From Cladophialophora immunda (lineage: Eukaryota > Ascomycota > Eurotiomycetes > Chaetothyriales > Herpotrichiellaceae), in contig NW_015622546.1 in NCBI RefSeq assembly GCF_000835495.1, positions 312,883 through 376,882 on the forward strand: a stretch of DNA of 64,000 bases, in the 5' to 3' direction. Below the pieces are notes generated by a model. That model worked only from the letters and a program-made list of their open reading frames with translations. It searched no databases and had not been told where the DNA came from. This document shows, in pieces, positions 47,827 through 57,531 of the stretch. Each line of letters starts with the position of its first letter. The first letter of the stretch is position 1. Position numbers and translations under genes: made by a program.

Positions 47827-48544
47827 TCACAGATGTCTTCTCCTTTCTTCAAGTAGATTGAGGACTTTTCGTACGGCCGGCCTGGTAACAAGCTTTTCGA
47901 GCCAAGTGCTATAAGCACTGTATTGTGACATCGATATCCTTTTCTCTTTGTCAAGCCATGGCACGAGAATCGCCCAAGTCACGAAACTCAAGTCGGCGTA
48001 AGTGCACTTGTCCCCAACAAGAAAGTCATGCTTCTGTAACCAGCAGTCGAGAACGGAGATCACCCTCTCGACCTCCTTTAGGTATCGATCCTTTGCACTT
48101 TGGATATTTTCATGGTGGTAGTGGGTAAACCAGGCACACTGGCCGTAGTATGGCCCTTGTCCAGAGACTTGGAAGTGTAGCCATTGGTTCAGAAGAAACT
48201 TCTCAGGCGCTTTGTGGTAGGTGATCTTTTCCTCGGCGTCATAGACCTCGACGAGATATTGGATGATGGCGCCGGACTCCCAGATCGTTAACCCACGGTT
48301 CGGGTCCGTCAGAGCTGGTACCCTGCCGTTCGGATTAAGATCCGTGAAAGGCTTCTTTTTCACATCCGACAAATCGAGTAGCTGAGTCTCGTATGGCAGT
48401 CCTAGCTCTTCAAGGACAATTGCAACCTTGTACGGACTTTGGTTGTCAGAAAAAACTGGACAACACGTTCGGGCATTGAATAGTCACTCACTTCGGTCCA
48501 GCGGCAGTGGAGTATAAAGTAAGGGGTTGCAAAGTGATCTGCAT
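47827..48544 (-). CDS. Glutathione S-transferase (Ure2p/theta-like)
   Basis: 220 residues in two exons (intron 48437-48491). The thioredoxin-like N-terminal domain has LTLYSTAAGPNPYKVAIVLE, where the Ser or Thr near the start could activate glutathione. NPNGRVPALTD holds the cis-Pro, and WESGAIIQYL the Glu-Ser that binds the gamma-glutamyl group. The helical C-terminal domain has KCTYADLSFVTWAI, the N-capping box and Asp of the fold. The intron was set so that GPN joins PYK, as in homologues. It likely conjugates or isomerises an electrophilic intermediate, or protects against it. It is divergent from the SDR starting at 49039. Confidence 0.9.
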
Positions 48545-49038
48545 AGTTTTTGATGGCACAGTGACAAAAGCTGACTCGTCCTACTACTTGTGTTTGAGGC
48601 TGCGTAGGATTTTATAAGTAAGATTCTTTGCTGTTGCCATCTCTCTGTCCGAACGGCACCCAAAGCAGCAACATCGGAGAGAGTAGCGTCTCGTCCGAAT
48701 GAAGCAGACTGACAAACATTGCAATACTCCGCCTGGCCGTCAGAGTATCTTTCGTACGTAACATTCCATCCTGCAATAACTGTTGGTAACGGCTTCTATG
48801 CCAATGACCCATATCATAAACAATTCTCATAGACCAGTCGGCAACAATCGGCGAAGTCTTTTGACCGCTGTTAAGCACAACGGTGTTGGCCGGCGATCTC
48901 CTCTCCGGTTGTTGGGAATGGTATTATGGAGCTCTCTAAAAGTCACGTTAGCTGGTTCCTTAAGAATGTGAATTAATCCTGGATATCTGTCCAGGTCACC
49001 AAGTATCTCAACGCAAAATTGTGTTATCTCTGGCATCA
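48545..49038. promoter_or_regulatory. Shared divergent promoter of GST and SDR
   Basis: 494 nt between two divergent starts. One ACTCCGCC element lies at about 48726-48733. Small open frames here show no motif and are not called. Confidence 0.35.
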
Positions 49039-50168
49039 ATGTCTTCTTTCGAGATAAATGAGGACCAGGCAAAGGCACTCAAAGGCAAAGTTGCCATTTT
49101 GACAGGTATGAACACCGGGCTACACTGAATGGTGGAAAGTAGGTATACCAGAAAGCCTGACAGAGAAAATAGGCTCTTCGTCTGGAATTGGCCTGGAGGC
49201 TCTGAAGCTCTTTGTGAAGAATGGGGCAACAGTTGTGAACGCAGACCTAAAACCACCTACCGGCGAGTTTCCCAACACTATTTTTATCAAAACCGATGTC
49301 ACAAAATGGGATGATCTCCGTCATCTATTCCAAGAAACTGTGAAGAAATACGGCCGTGTGGATGTCACCTTTGCAAATGCTGGTGAGCTCTGCCGTTGTC
49401 AATATTCATATTTGTGCAAACGTGAAGGTTAGCACGGTGAAAAGTAGCTGAGATTTTATAGGCGTTGCAACAACGGCAGATTACTTCGACCTACGACTTG
49501 ATGATCATGGGCAACCGAAGGAGCCGTCTCGACTCTGCTATGAAATCAATGTGCTCGGTCTGATTAATACCGTTACACTAGCAGTTTGGCACATGGCACA
49601 GCAAACCACGGGTGGAAGTATTGTCCTTACAGCCTCAGCAACAAGTAAGTGCCAATATCCGATCTCAAAGCTGCTCAACTAACAGTGGATCGGCAGGTTA
49701 TATGTCATTTGGTGCAACCGATTATAGTAAGTACCAACACTCTCGAAGTTCCTCTGTCCCCCGAAGGGCTTACCTCGACCTCTAGCTACTTCTAAGCATG
49801 GTGTGCTCGGATTTCAAAGAGGCCTCCTTCCGCAATTACGAGTACGTAATCTGGACAGAATTCGAGTCAACAGTATCGCACCTAACTGGACCCGGACCAA
49901 TCTTTTGGATGCTGAATGGCTGGAAAGCATTGGTGTCAGATTCCAGGAGCCTGCTGCCGTAGCTCGAGCAGTTGGTCTGCTGGCCTCCGACGAGTCCCGA
50001 AATGGCGAAGTGATATACGTGGAGAATGGGAGCTACCGCGAAATTGAAAAGGATGCCCTGGCATACAGTTATCAACTGTGCAATACCCTGACGGGTGGCA
50101 ACAGCCATGCTCAGGATGATGAGGTCTTCGAACAGATATTTAAGCATGGACAGGGGAGAAAGATATAA
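49039..50168 (+). CDS. Short-chain dehydrogenase/reductase
   Basis: SDR of 290 residues in five exons (introns 49106-49172, 49383-49461, 49645-49696, 49727-49785). The fourth exon is only 30 nt and codes the segment YMSFGATDY just before the active site. The coenzyme motif ILTGSSSGIG spans intron 1, NAGVATT spans intron 2, the Ser lies in LTASATS, and the catalytic Tyr and Lys are in YTTSK across intron 4. The PG motif is replaced by APNWTRTN. The C-terminal tail of about 60 residues extends past the fold. Resembles fungal 15-hydroxyprostaglandin-dehydrogenase-like proteins. It is the last gene of the cluster before the conserved PRP3. Confidence 0.85.
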
Positions 50169-50568
50169 ATGATAGGCGACTATGACACATGAGTATACAA
50201 TTCGAGGGCCGAGGTATGCAGTCCAGGCCAAGAAAACAAGATAAACTGGGAGAATAAATGCCATCAAAAGTGAGGTCTGCTTCGAATTTGAGGTCGGAAT
50301 GAACGATTCGCAAGGCTGAGGTTTCGCACAAGGCGGCATCTTTTCCCCAAAACAGCTTAGCGTCTCGACCCCTTGACTTGCTGGCTTGGCAGGATCACGA
50401 TTTTCTCCGCATGCGCGCGCAGGCATCTGGACTGTTTGAACCGTCTGCCATCATAATCTAGACAGCGTGCGCTTCCCGCACCTCACCTCACCTCACGCGA
50501 GCTCGCAGCACCTGCAAGAGCAGTCAATCTCTTGCTCCTAGTGAGTCTTCCTCTTGCAACCTTCCAAA
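50169..50568. other. Intergenic region upstream of PRP3
   Basis: 400 nt, with three tandem CCTCA units near 50480-50495. An open minus-strand frame covers 49836-50426 but overlaps the SDR and shows only two hydrophobic stretches, so I treat it as a shadow. Confidence 0.4.
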
Positions 50569-52356
50569 ATGGCAGACAGAGCGAGCAATGTGCTGAAAAG
50601 GCTTCACCCTGAAGACGATGGACTCGAGAGCCAGAAACGAGCCAGATCTAACAATGGCTCTCCTCGTCCTACCACTCCAGCTACCGCCGCCGCCTCTGCG
50701 CCTATGGGGGCAAAGCCAGACGCCGATGCGATAGTGGCTCGTGCGAAAGCCGCGGCTGCAGCCAAAGCGGCTGAGTTGAAAGCGAAACTGGCAGCCATGA
50801 AGAGCGGTGCATCACCCGCCTCACCTGCAATGACAGCGAGTGCCTCGCCCAACCCTCCTCTGAGCGCGACCGACAGGATTGCCCAGATGAGGGCTCGCGT
50901 GGCAGCAGCGACCGGTCGAGTAGCAGCCCAGACTCAGCAAAGGCCGTCGACAAATTACTCTGCTCCAGCCTATAATGACGACATGTCGAAAGCACGAGGC
51001 GGGCTGAACATTGGTATACATCCTGATTTGTTGGCCGATTCGCAGCATGATGCGCAGAGAAGCAAGGGGCGCACACCGCAGCCAAAGTTCCCATCCGCAA
51101 TAGGAAATCGAAGGACAGAGTCACCTGCTTCGATGCAGCAGAAGGCACAATTAGATCTCTCGGGCCCTTCGCTGGAAGAACTCAAAGAGAACCCATACTT
51201 CGATGCGACTCTGGGTTCCCGAAACGTGCTGCCTAAGGGCCGGCATTCTCGACAGCTAGTCTTTAATCAAAAGGGAAAATATATCCAACAAGCAGCAGCA
51301 CTCCGACGTCAAGCGCAATTAGAAGCTATGAAGAAGAAAATTGCGGAACGCGCAAGGCAAGCGGGCTTGGAAGAAGATCTCGATACCGAGAAGGCGTTCC
51401 TCGTCCCTGCTCCTCCTGATCTGGAATGGTGGGATGAAGGCCTCGTGAATGGCAAATCCTACGATGCCATCTCCGACCCGGCAAACCTGAAGATCGATAC
51501 GCCGGATAGTATTATCACGGTCTACATCCAGCATCCGGTCCTTATTGAGCCACCGCAGGAGAAAAACAACCCCGCCCCTAAACCTATGTATCTTACGTCG
51601 AAGGAACAAGCTAAACTACGCCGTCAACGCCGCATGGCCGATCTCAAGGAAGAACAAGCTAAAATCCGACTAGGTCTTGTTCCACCGCCTCCACCAAAGG
51701 TGAAAAAGAGCAACTTGATGCGCGTACTGGGCGAAGAAGCCGTAAAAGATCCCACAGCCGTGGAAGCCCGAGTCAACAGGGAAATTGCCGAGCGGCAGCA
51801 AAAGGCCGAGGAAGCCAATCTGGCTCGCAAGTTGACGAAGGAACAGCGTGCCGAAAAACTGGTGAAACAGCAAGCCGAAGATGCGGCCCGTGGGATTCAA
51901 ATCCGTGTCTACAAGATCGACTCACTCGCAAACGGCAAGCACAGATACCAAGTCTCGGTCAACGCGGACCAGAATGCCCTCACCGGCGTCGTTATCATGC
52001 ACCCCAAAATGAACCTCGTCGTGGTCGAAGGTGGCGAGCACAGCATCCGGAACTATGACAAATTAATGCAAAACCGCATTCGATGGACCGAGATGGAAGC
52101 ACCCCGTTCCGTGGCAGAAGGAAACCGCGAAGCCCTGGCCAAGTGGCTCGAGGCCGAGGACGAGAACGGCGAATTGAAGGACTTGAGCCTGAACAAGTGT
52201 GAACTGGTGTTCAAGGGCGAAGAAAAGCAGAGAAGTTTCAAGCGGTGGCTGGGAGCCAGAGTGTGCGAGACGGATGCGCAGGCAAAGGATGTGTTGAGCC
52301 GAGCCAAGATGGAGAATTTCTGGGCACTGGCGAAGACTTTCAAGAGGGAGGTCTGA
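50569..52356 (+). CDS. PRP3: U4/U6 small nuclear ribonucleoprotein Prp3
   Basis: Spliceosome protein that binds the U4/U6 duplex in the tri-snRNP. One exon of 595 residues. The Ala- and Lys-rich N-terminal part (residues 40-110) is low in complexity. The PRP3 domain runs from about NPYFDATLG (residue 206) through LEWWDEGL and the basic KLRRQRRMADLKEEQAKIRLGL segment. The C-terminal domain (formerly DUF1115), which contacts U6, begins near IQIRVYKIDSL and includes HPKMNLVVVEGGEHSI and FKRWLGARVCET. The ATG at 50569 (MADRASNVLKRLHPEDDG) is used; the frame extends a few codons upstream without an ATG. A conserved gene that marks the right edge of the accessory cluster. Confidence 0.95.
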   Translation: MADRASNVLKRLHPEDDGLESQKRARSNNGSPRPTTPATAAASAPMGAKPDADAIVARAKAAAAAKAAELKAKLAAMKSGASPASPAMTASASPNPPLSATDRIAQMRARVAAATGRVAAQTQQRPSTNYSAPAYNDDMSKARGGLNIGIHPDLLADSQHDAQRSKGRTPQPKFPSAIGNRRTESPASMQQKAQLDLSGPSLEELKENPYFDATLGSRNVLPKGRHSRQLVFNQKGKYIQQAAALRRQAQLEAMKKKIAERARQAGLEEDLDTEKAFLVPAPPDLEWWDEGLVNGKSYDAISDPANLKIDTPDSIITVYIQHPVLIEPPQEKNNPAPKPMYLTSKEQAKLRRQRRMADLKEEQAKIRLGLVPPPPPKVKKSNLMRVLGEEAVKDPTAVEARVNREIAERQQKAEEANLARKLTKEQRAEKLVKQQAEDAARGIQIRVYKIDSLANGKHRYQVSVNADQNALTGVVIMHPKMNLVVVEGGEHSIRNYDKLMQNRIRWTEMEAPRSVAEGNREALAKWLEAEDENGELKDLSLNKCELVFKGEEKQRSFKRWLGARVCETDAQAKDVLSRAKMENFWALAKTFKREV

Positions 52357-52858
52357 GGGTGTGAAAAGGGCGATGAAAAAAGTCCCAAAGCATATATTCA
52401 ATCGCAAGGCTGTAGAAACATATATCCATAGGAGAAATCCTGATCGGTATGGACGAGCTTGCCGGAGCCGCTGATTCCCGGTCTCTGCATGTCTCGTGGG
52501 GAGTCCAAGCCGCTCATGTCTAAGTCGCAGACCAGTGCCCCCGCTACTTCAAGACACTGACATACAAAGAGACACCGACGCTGAGCAGTGGCAGCTTCGT
52601 TCCGAGGCGCGCTTATCACCCTCCACCGTACGCCGTGCTCTCTTTTGGCCCCTTTCCTCGCAATAGCCACAAAGAAAAAGGGGACAGAACAATAGCAAAA
52701 CATGGTCCCATCCCGCTGGTCCTGTCGAAAAGGGCAAAAACAATCCCTGGGCAAAGCTTTTGACCGGTGAGTCCTGTGTCAGCCAGTGCGCTGCCTCGAG
52801 ATCAAAGAGATTGATTGGTTCCTCCTTCCCTGCTCTTTACACGTCCCATTTACACGTC
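52357..52858. other. Convergent intergenic region
   Basis: 502 nt between two converging housekeeping-type genes. No further feature recognised. Confidence 0.4.
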
Positions 52859-55426
52859 TCATGAATTCAGCTTCCCGGCCGCTTGTTCCAATATGCCCGC
52901 CACTTTCTCCACCTCGGCTTGCGCCACCTCCCAGTCCCCGACATCGACGGCGTCTCTCACACTGGGGAACGTCGCGTCGTCATATCCACTCCACAGCTGT
53001 GGAGCAAATATGACATGTTTAAACTGCGTTCGGTTGACCAACCCACCGCCTTCGGTCAGGTCGAGAAGATCCGTCTCGAAATGTGTGAGACGATTGTTGT
53101 GGTCCAAGCGGGCGGTCCCCATTGCCGAAGATTCGAAACCTCCCGAACCAAAAATGAAGTCACGCCAGGATGCGTCGAAGGTGTGGAAGCGCAGCGCCTC
53201 CTGAGCAAGGATGTCCGATGCCTTCCGCAAAGAAGAGAGGTCAAGAGTATTCGTGTCAGATGCTGTGGGTGAAGACTTCGCATAGGCGTTAAGGTCATCG
53301 ATATATCGCGCAATAGCCCGGGCGTATGCGCTGATATCGAACGGGAGAAGTGGTCTGTCGGCCAACTCGAGAATCAGGAGCGACCAGATCTCACCCATGG
53401 CCTTGTGATATGTCCAGTCTGGATCACCGAACTTGGCCATCCACTCGAAGTTATCGTAACAGGAGTGGTAGGGGAACCTGGCACCTTTGAAGTACATATC
53501 AACCGACGAGGTGCCCACGATGTCTTGAAAGGCGACGAAGTCGCTTCCTGCGCCGAGGCCTTCAATCCTCCGGCTATCTGCGTCCCAGAGTTCGCGGATG
53601 GATTTGCCTGTGGAGGGATCACTGACGCGGTTGATTACATGCAGTAGGGGTCGTTCATAAAGGGGAGAGGCGGCGGCGTGGAAATCGGCTCCTGTCACCC
53701 CAACGTCGACGTTGAGGTAGGCAATTCCATCCTCGCGCAGCTGATTCTCCCGATTCTCGACGTACTCGGTACTGCCGATCAGGTTGTATTCCTCCCCGTC
53801 CCAGCTAGCGAATTCGATGGTGCGAAGAGGCCGCCAACCCAGTCGACGCAGTTCACCAAAAATCCGCACAACTTCGAGCATGACGGCGGTACCGCTACCG
53901 GGATCGGCGGCGCCGGTGCACCATGCATCACGGTGGTTTCCGACTACGATCTTCTTCTCGGGTTGCTCCCAGCCTGTAATCTTGCCCAACACGTTGTAGA
54001 TAGGCTGCTTCACCTCTTCATCTTGGAAATTCTGGAGGTTGACTTTTGGAGAGTCTGGGCTTCCCGTCCAATATTCAAAGTCAGGCACTCCTTGCCAATC
54101 ATCCTTCATCTGATTGCCGTGACCTTTGAGCGATTCGAGTAAGTGCTTCGCGTCCTCCCAGGAGATGGGGATGGAAGGGATTTTGTTGAGGCCGGCGCTC
54201 TCTGCGGGTTTCAGGTGTTTCTTGTTATCTGGCGTTGAAGCCCATCCGGGAGTGAGGACATCTCCAACAACCCAGGACATGAGGCTGACCGCGCCTCTCT
54301 GTACCGCATCTTGAGGCATGAATCGTCCGTCTGGAAAAGTCGGTCCCTGGACAAAGCCGTCTTGCGCCGGGTCAGAGTAGATGATACATCCTGCAGCACC
54401 GGCAAGTTCTGCAGCTTTGACTTTCAGCGCTCGGTCTCCCTGGGAGCCATAGTAGCGAACGAGTACAACGGCATCCTTAACGGATATGTTGTTGTCTTCG
54501 AGCGTTTTGAAATCCTCCTTCGACCCAAAGTTTGCATATATCAGGGGACCGGTCACATTGCCCGACTTTGAATGGCCATGAAAGACCAACGACTTCTCTC
54601 GATCTTCCTCGATTTTGGCCTCCCATTTCATGCTGTCTGGCTCGACAATGGCCACTCTTCTCCCATCTTTTCGTGGATAGTTCATGTAAACATCGTATCT
54701 CTCCATTTCCACCTCTTCCAATTCGCCTGCTTTGAAAAGCTCAGCCACCCATTCTCCCAGTACATAATTGCCCTCGGTCCCCGCAACGTGGGGGAAGTCA
54801 GTGATGTGCTCGAGATATTTCTGCATGTGTCCATGATCGTTCATATGGTTCTGTACAAATATTCTGATAGACTCAGGGTCGTATATCTGGCCCATCCCCA
54901 TGCGGTTCTTTGTAAATGACAGAACGTCCGACGCTATAAGTACATAGAGAACACCCATGATCAAGAAAACACCAAACAGTCGCCCGATGATGACGACGCG
55001 ATTCGCATCGAATTGTTGATAGTTTATGCGCGGCCATGAAATGTTGGAGAGGTATTGGCGAAAGGAAGGGAGGCTTAGGGAGGAGAATGAGTTGGTCAGG
55101 TTCGAGAAACTCTTGGACAGGCGATATCGAAGGAGCGAGCGGTGGGAGGAGTCGCTCTGAGGGTCTTCCACGTCCATCTGCTGCATTTCTCTGCGTACCT
55201 CGTCTTCCCCATCTTGCTCGATACCGTCGAGGGAATCGAGGCTCGGCCGCGCAGACTCGACGGTCGGAGGGTGATAGTTCCCGAAGGACCCCAGAAGGCC
55301 TTGCCTCTCAGCATCGTCACTGATTTCTTCTGGGCCGAGTCTGGATTGGGAGGAAGCAGGACGAGACGAGGTGGCCTCCTCGTAGGTAGGGATGGGCAGG
55401 TGGTCATACTGGGCTTTATCACCCAT
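52859..55426 (-). CDS. M28 family NAALADase/transferrin-receptor-like membrane peptidase
   Basis: Type II membrane glutamate-carboxypeptidase-like metalloprotease of 855 residues, one exon. A Ser-rich cytoplasmic tail of about 140 residues precedes the anchor VVIIGRLFGVFLIMGVLYVL. A protease-associated domain with YGSQGDRALKVKAAELAGA follows. The M28 domain shows GNHRDAWCTGAADPGSG (first His and bridging Asp), WDGEEYNLIGSTEY (catalytic Glu pair), VDVGVTG (Asp) and FPYHSCYDNFEW (last His), so the zinc site appears intact. The C-terminal part is the helical TFR-like dimerisation domain. In yeasts, relatives include vacuolar or endosomal proteins (Vps70/Tre1-like) and true peptidases; the intact ligands favour a peptidase. 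Confidence 0.93.
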   Translation of the reverse strand: MGDKAQYDHLPIPTYEEATSSRPASSQSRLGPEEISDDAERQGLLGSFGNYHPPTVESARPSLDSLDGIEQDGEDEVRREMQQMDVEDPQSDSSHRSLLRYRLSKSFSNLTNSFSSLSLPSFRQYLSNISWPRINYQQFDANRVVIIGRLFGVFLIMGVLYVLIASDVLSFTKNRMGMGQIYDPESIRIFVQNHMNDHGHMQKYLEHITDFPHVAGTEGNYVLGEWVAELFKAGELEEVEMERYDVYMNYPRKDGRRVAIVEPDSMKWEAKIEEDREKSLVFHGHSKSGNVTGPLIYANFGSKEDFKTLEDNNISVKDAVVLVRYYGSQGDRALKVKAAELAGAAGCIIYSDPAQDGFVQGPTFPDGRFMPQDAVQRGAVSLMSWVVGDVLTPGWASTPDNKKHLKPAESAGLNKIPSIPISWEDAKHLLESLKGHGNQMKDDWQGVPDFEYWTGSPDSPKVNLQNFQDEEVKQPIYNVLGKITGWEQPEKKIVVGNHRDAWCTGAADPGSGTAVMLEVVRIFGELRRLGWRPLRTIEFASWDGEEYNLIGSTEYVENRENQLREDGIAYLNVDVGVTGADFHAAASPLYERPLLHVINRVSDPSTGKSIRELWDADSRRIEGLGAGSDFVAFQDIVGTSSVDMYFKGARFPYHSCYDNFEWMAKFGDPDWTYHKAMGEIWSLLILELADRPLLPFDISAYARAIARYIDDLNAYAKSSPTASDTNTLDLSSLRKASDILAQEALRFHTFDASWRDFIFGSGGFESSAMGTARLDHNNRLTHFETDLLDLTEGGGLVNRTQFKHVIFAPQLWSGYDDATFPSVRDAVDVGDWEVAQAEVEKVAGILEQAAGKLNS

Positions 55427-55902
55427 GGCGGTCGATGGATAAGAGTGCTGTCCCGAGGGACGCCACTCACTGTCGCATTATCGTCGATGCATCCAGGAAA
55501 CGATCTTGCCGCGAGAATGACCGGGTCGACGGGACAAGAATGCTGTCGATCCGCAAAAAAAGAAGAGGTCGAAGGTTGCTTTGGGGGAGGAAGATCTGGA
55601 ACAATCAGCGCCGATGCTCGACTGCGCCTCTCGCCTGTCGCCTCGGCCGCCTGCGGACGACGAATTCCTCCAAGCGCAACTCCCCGCTGAAACACGTTGC
55701 CATCAGCCGAAGTGCCACCTCCGGATCTTCGTTCGTTCCCGGAGCATGCAATGTATTAATCTAGCGTGCTCTACTTATGCATCCTTGCTTCTGCTCACTG
55801 ACTTCACTCAGCAGCAGCACGAAAGAAGCGCCATGGAATGGCGCCACTACCTTGCCGCATGCGTCGCTCACGAGCCATTGGCCTCTCTACGGTCCATCAT
55901 AC
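55427..55902. other. Intergenic region between M28 peptidase and carboxylesterase
   Basis: 476 nt holding the promoter of the peptidase and the 3' end of the esterase. Open frames here are shadows. Confidence 0.4.
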
Positions 55903-57531
55903 TCAAGGCGTGCTATCATAAGTGCCTTCGCCATAACAGACTCCCTCAACGGAGGTCCCATTCACTTGCTGAATAGCCTTTCCATCGGCTCCAAATAGGA
56001 TCATCTGGCCACCATCATTGTGGTGATCATACGCCGTCCAGTTTACACTCCTTGGTCCATTGATCGGATCCTTGATGAACGCGAGGACATAGTCTTGCAT
56101 GGCGGCACTCGTCTCGGCCTCCAGCCTTGATATCTCTCCCGCTCTGATACCATAGGTCCCAAACATCATTGCCAGATCAGAAGCATGATATGCGCCCATC
56201 CACCACAGTGGGTTGATGTTGGAGAAGTTGCCGCCATACACATACCGAAAAGTGGAAATATTCAGGTCGTTCCGGTAAAGACTCGAATTTGAGATGCCAC
56301 AGACGGTGTTGAGGGTGCCTGCCAACACTGCTTTCGGATTTGGACCTGCGGTGAGGTTATCCAATGGATATGGTGCCAAAGATACGTACTCGTTGGCAGT
56401 GTTTGAAATGATCGCTGGCACTCTGGCAACCTGACCGGCTTGATATCGCGCCGTATAGTTGCTAAATACGATGTCCTCGTCCGCAATCGGGGTGAAAGCG
56501 ATCGAGGCCTGATGAGTGTTTGTCGTGCTCGAATTGTCTTGGTACTGACCAACAAAGTTCTCGATCTCGCTGACAGGGACTCGTTGCATGCATTCCAACT
56601 CAGCAGTCTTGTTGTCTGGAAAATCACAACCGAGATTGCGCGCAACAAATGTGAAGTTGGTGCCCTGGACGTCGGCATTGGCTGTGCTTGACAACGCTGT
56701 TCCGGATTGCATGAAAAAGCCGCGTGCTATGGGATCCTTATAGTAAGCAAAATTATAATAGTCGGTCGAACGAGAACCAGCTGACTGTCCCCATAGCGTT
56801 ATGGCAGTTGGGTCGCCGCCAAAGCTGGCAATATTGGCCTGGATCCATTCAACCGCTGCTCTTTGATCTCGAAGCCCCAAATTCTGCGTTGCCAATCCCG
56901 CTGCGTTGGGGAAGCCCATGATGTTGACCCGGTAGTTGATCGTTACCACAATATGGCTCTGGCTTCGAGCTACCCATTCAGCAGGTATTTGGATCGGTAT
57001 ATCGACTCCGCCAGTCACCATGCCCCCTGAATCGCTGTTAGGGGACGGCCAAAAATTCTCTCAGAAGTGTCAATTACCTCCTGTCATGAACATAATTACC
57101 GGTAACTTCGAAGCTGCAGTGGCGTTTGCCGGAGTCCAAACGGCCAGGCTGAGACAGTCTTCAGAGGTCCCGTATGCGTATAAGCCGGCGCTGGTGCTTT
57201 CACCGCCATCAAAGATCAACCATTCCGGAATCTGCTCACTCCATACCGACTTCACCTTGGTCACAAATTGTGGGCAAGAGAGAGGATACTGAGTGGCATC
57301 ATAGTGCTTGTTTGACGCTGGAAGCCTCTGAGGAGGAAGCCAACGGCGGTCACCCGTCGGGGGAAGAGCATATGGGACATTTCGAAATTCACGAACATTC
57401 GGGTAAGTTGGGTTGAGAAGACCCGTGAATATGCCTGTGCCCGCTGTGACCGAAAGGCTCTGGCTGGATATGCATGCTGTGCCTGCAAGGGCCGCAACGG
57501 CAATGAGAAGAAACAGAATAAGGCGTCTCAT
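55903..57531 (-). CDS. Secreted type-B carboxylesterase/lipase
   Basis: Alpha/beta-hydrolase of 525 residues, two exons (intron 57027-57077). The N-terminus is a clear signal peptide (MRRLILFLLIAVAALAGTAC). Family marks are FRNVPYA near residue 50, SEDCLSLAVWTP with a disulfide Cys, the nucleophile elbow WGQSAGS, the acid in NTANEY and the His in GAYHASDLAMMFG. The oxyanion motif, usually HGGGF, is split by the intron and reads TGGGM, so its His is Thr here. Several NxS/T sites agree with secretion. The acceptor GATTCAG was chosen since it restores the GGG and the frame. Substrate unknown: it could cleave extracellular esters or cutin-like polymers. Confidence 0.88.

Noticed and set aside
27715..50168. 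Secondary-metabolite biosynthetic cluster
   Set aside because: No polyketide synthase, peptide synthetase, terpene cyclase or prenyltransferase is present, so I favour catabolism or modification.
49836..50426. 196-codon minus-strand frame with hydrophobic stretches
   Set aside because: Overlaps the last exon of the SDR in antisense; the hydrophobic part is short and no family fits.
50480..50497. CCTCA tandem units as a possible telomere-like or microsatellite repeat
   Set aside because: Only three units; too short to be meaningful.
55096..55695. 199-codon minus and 182-codon plus frames
   Set aside because: They overlap the N-terminal coding part of the M28 peptidase and are shadows of its Ser/Arg-rich region.
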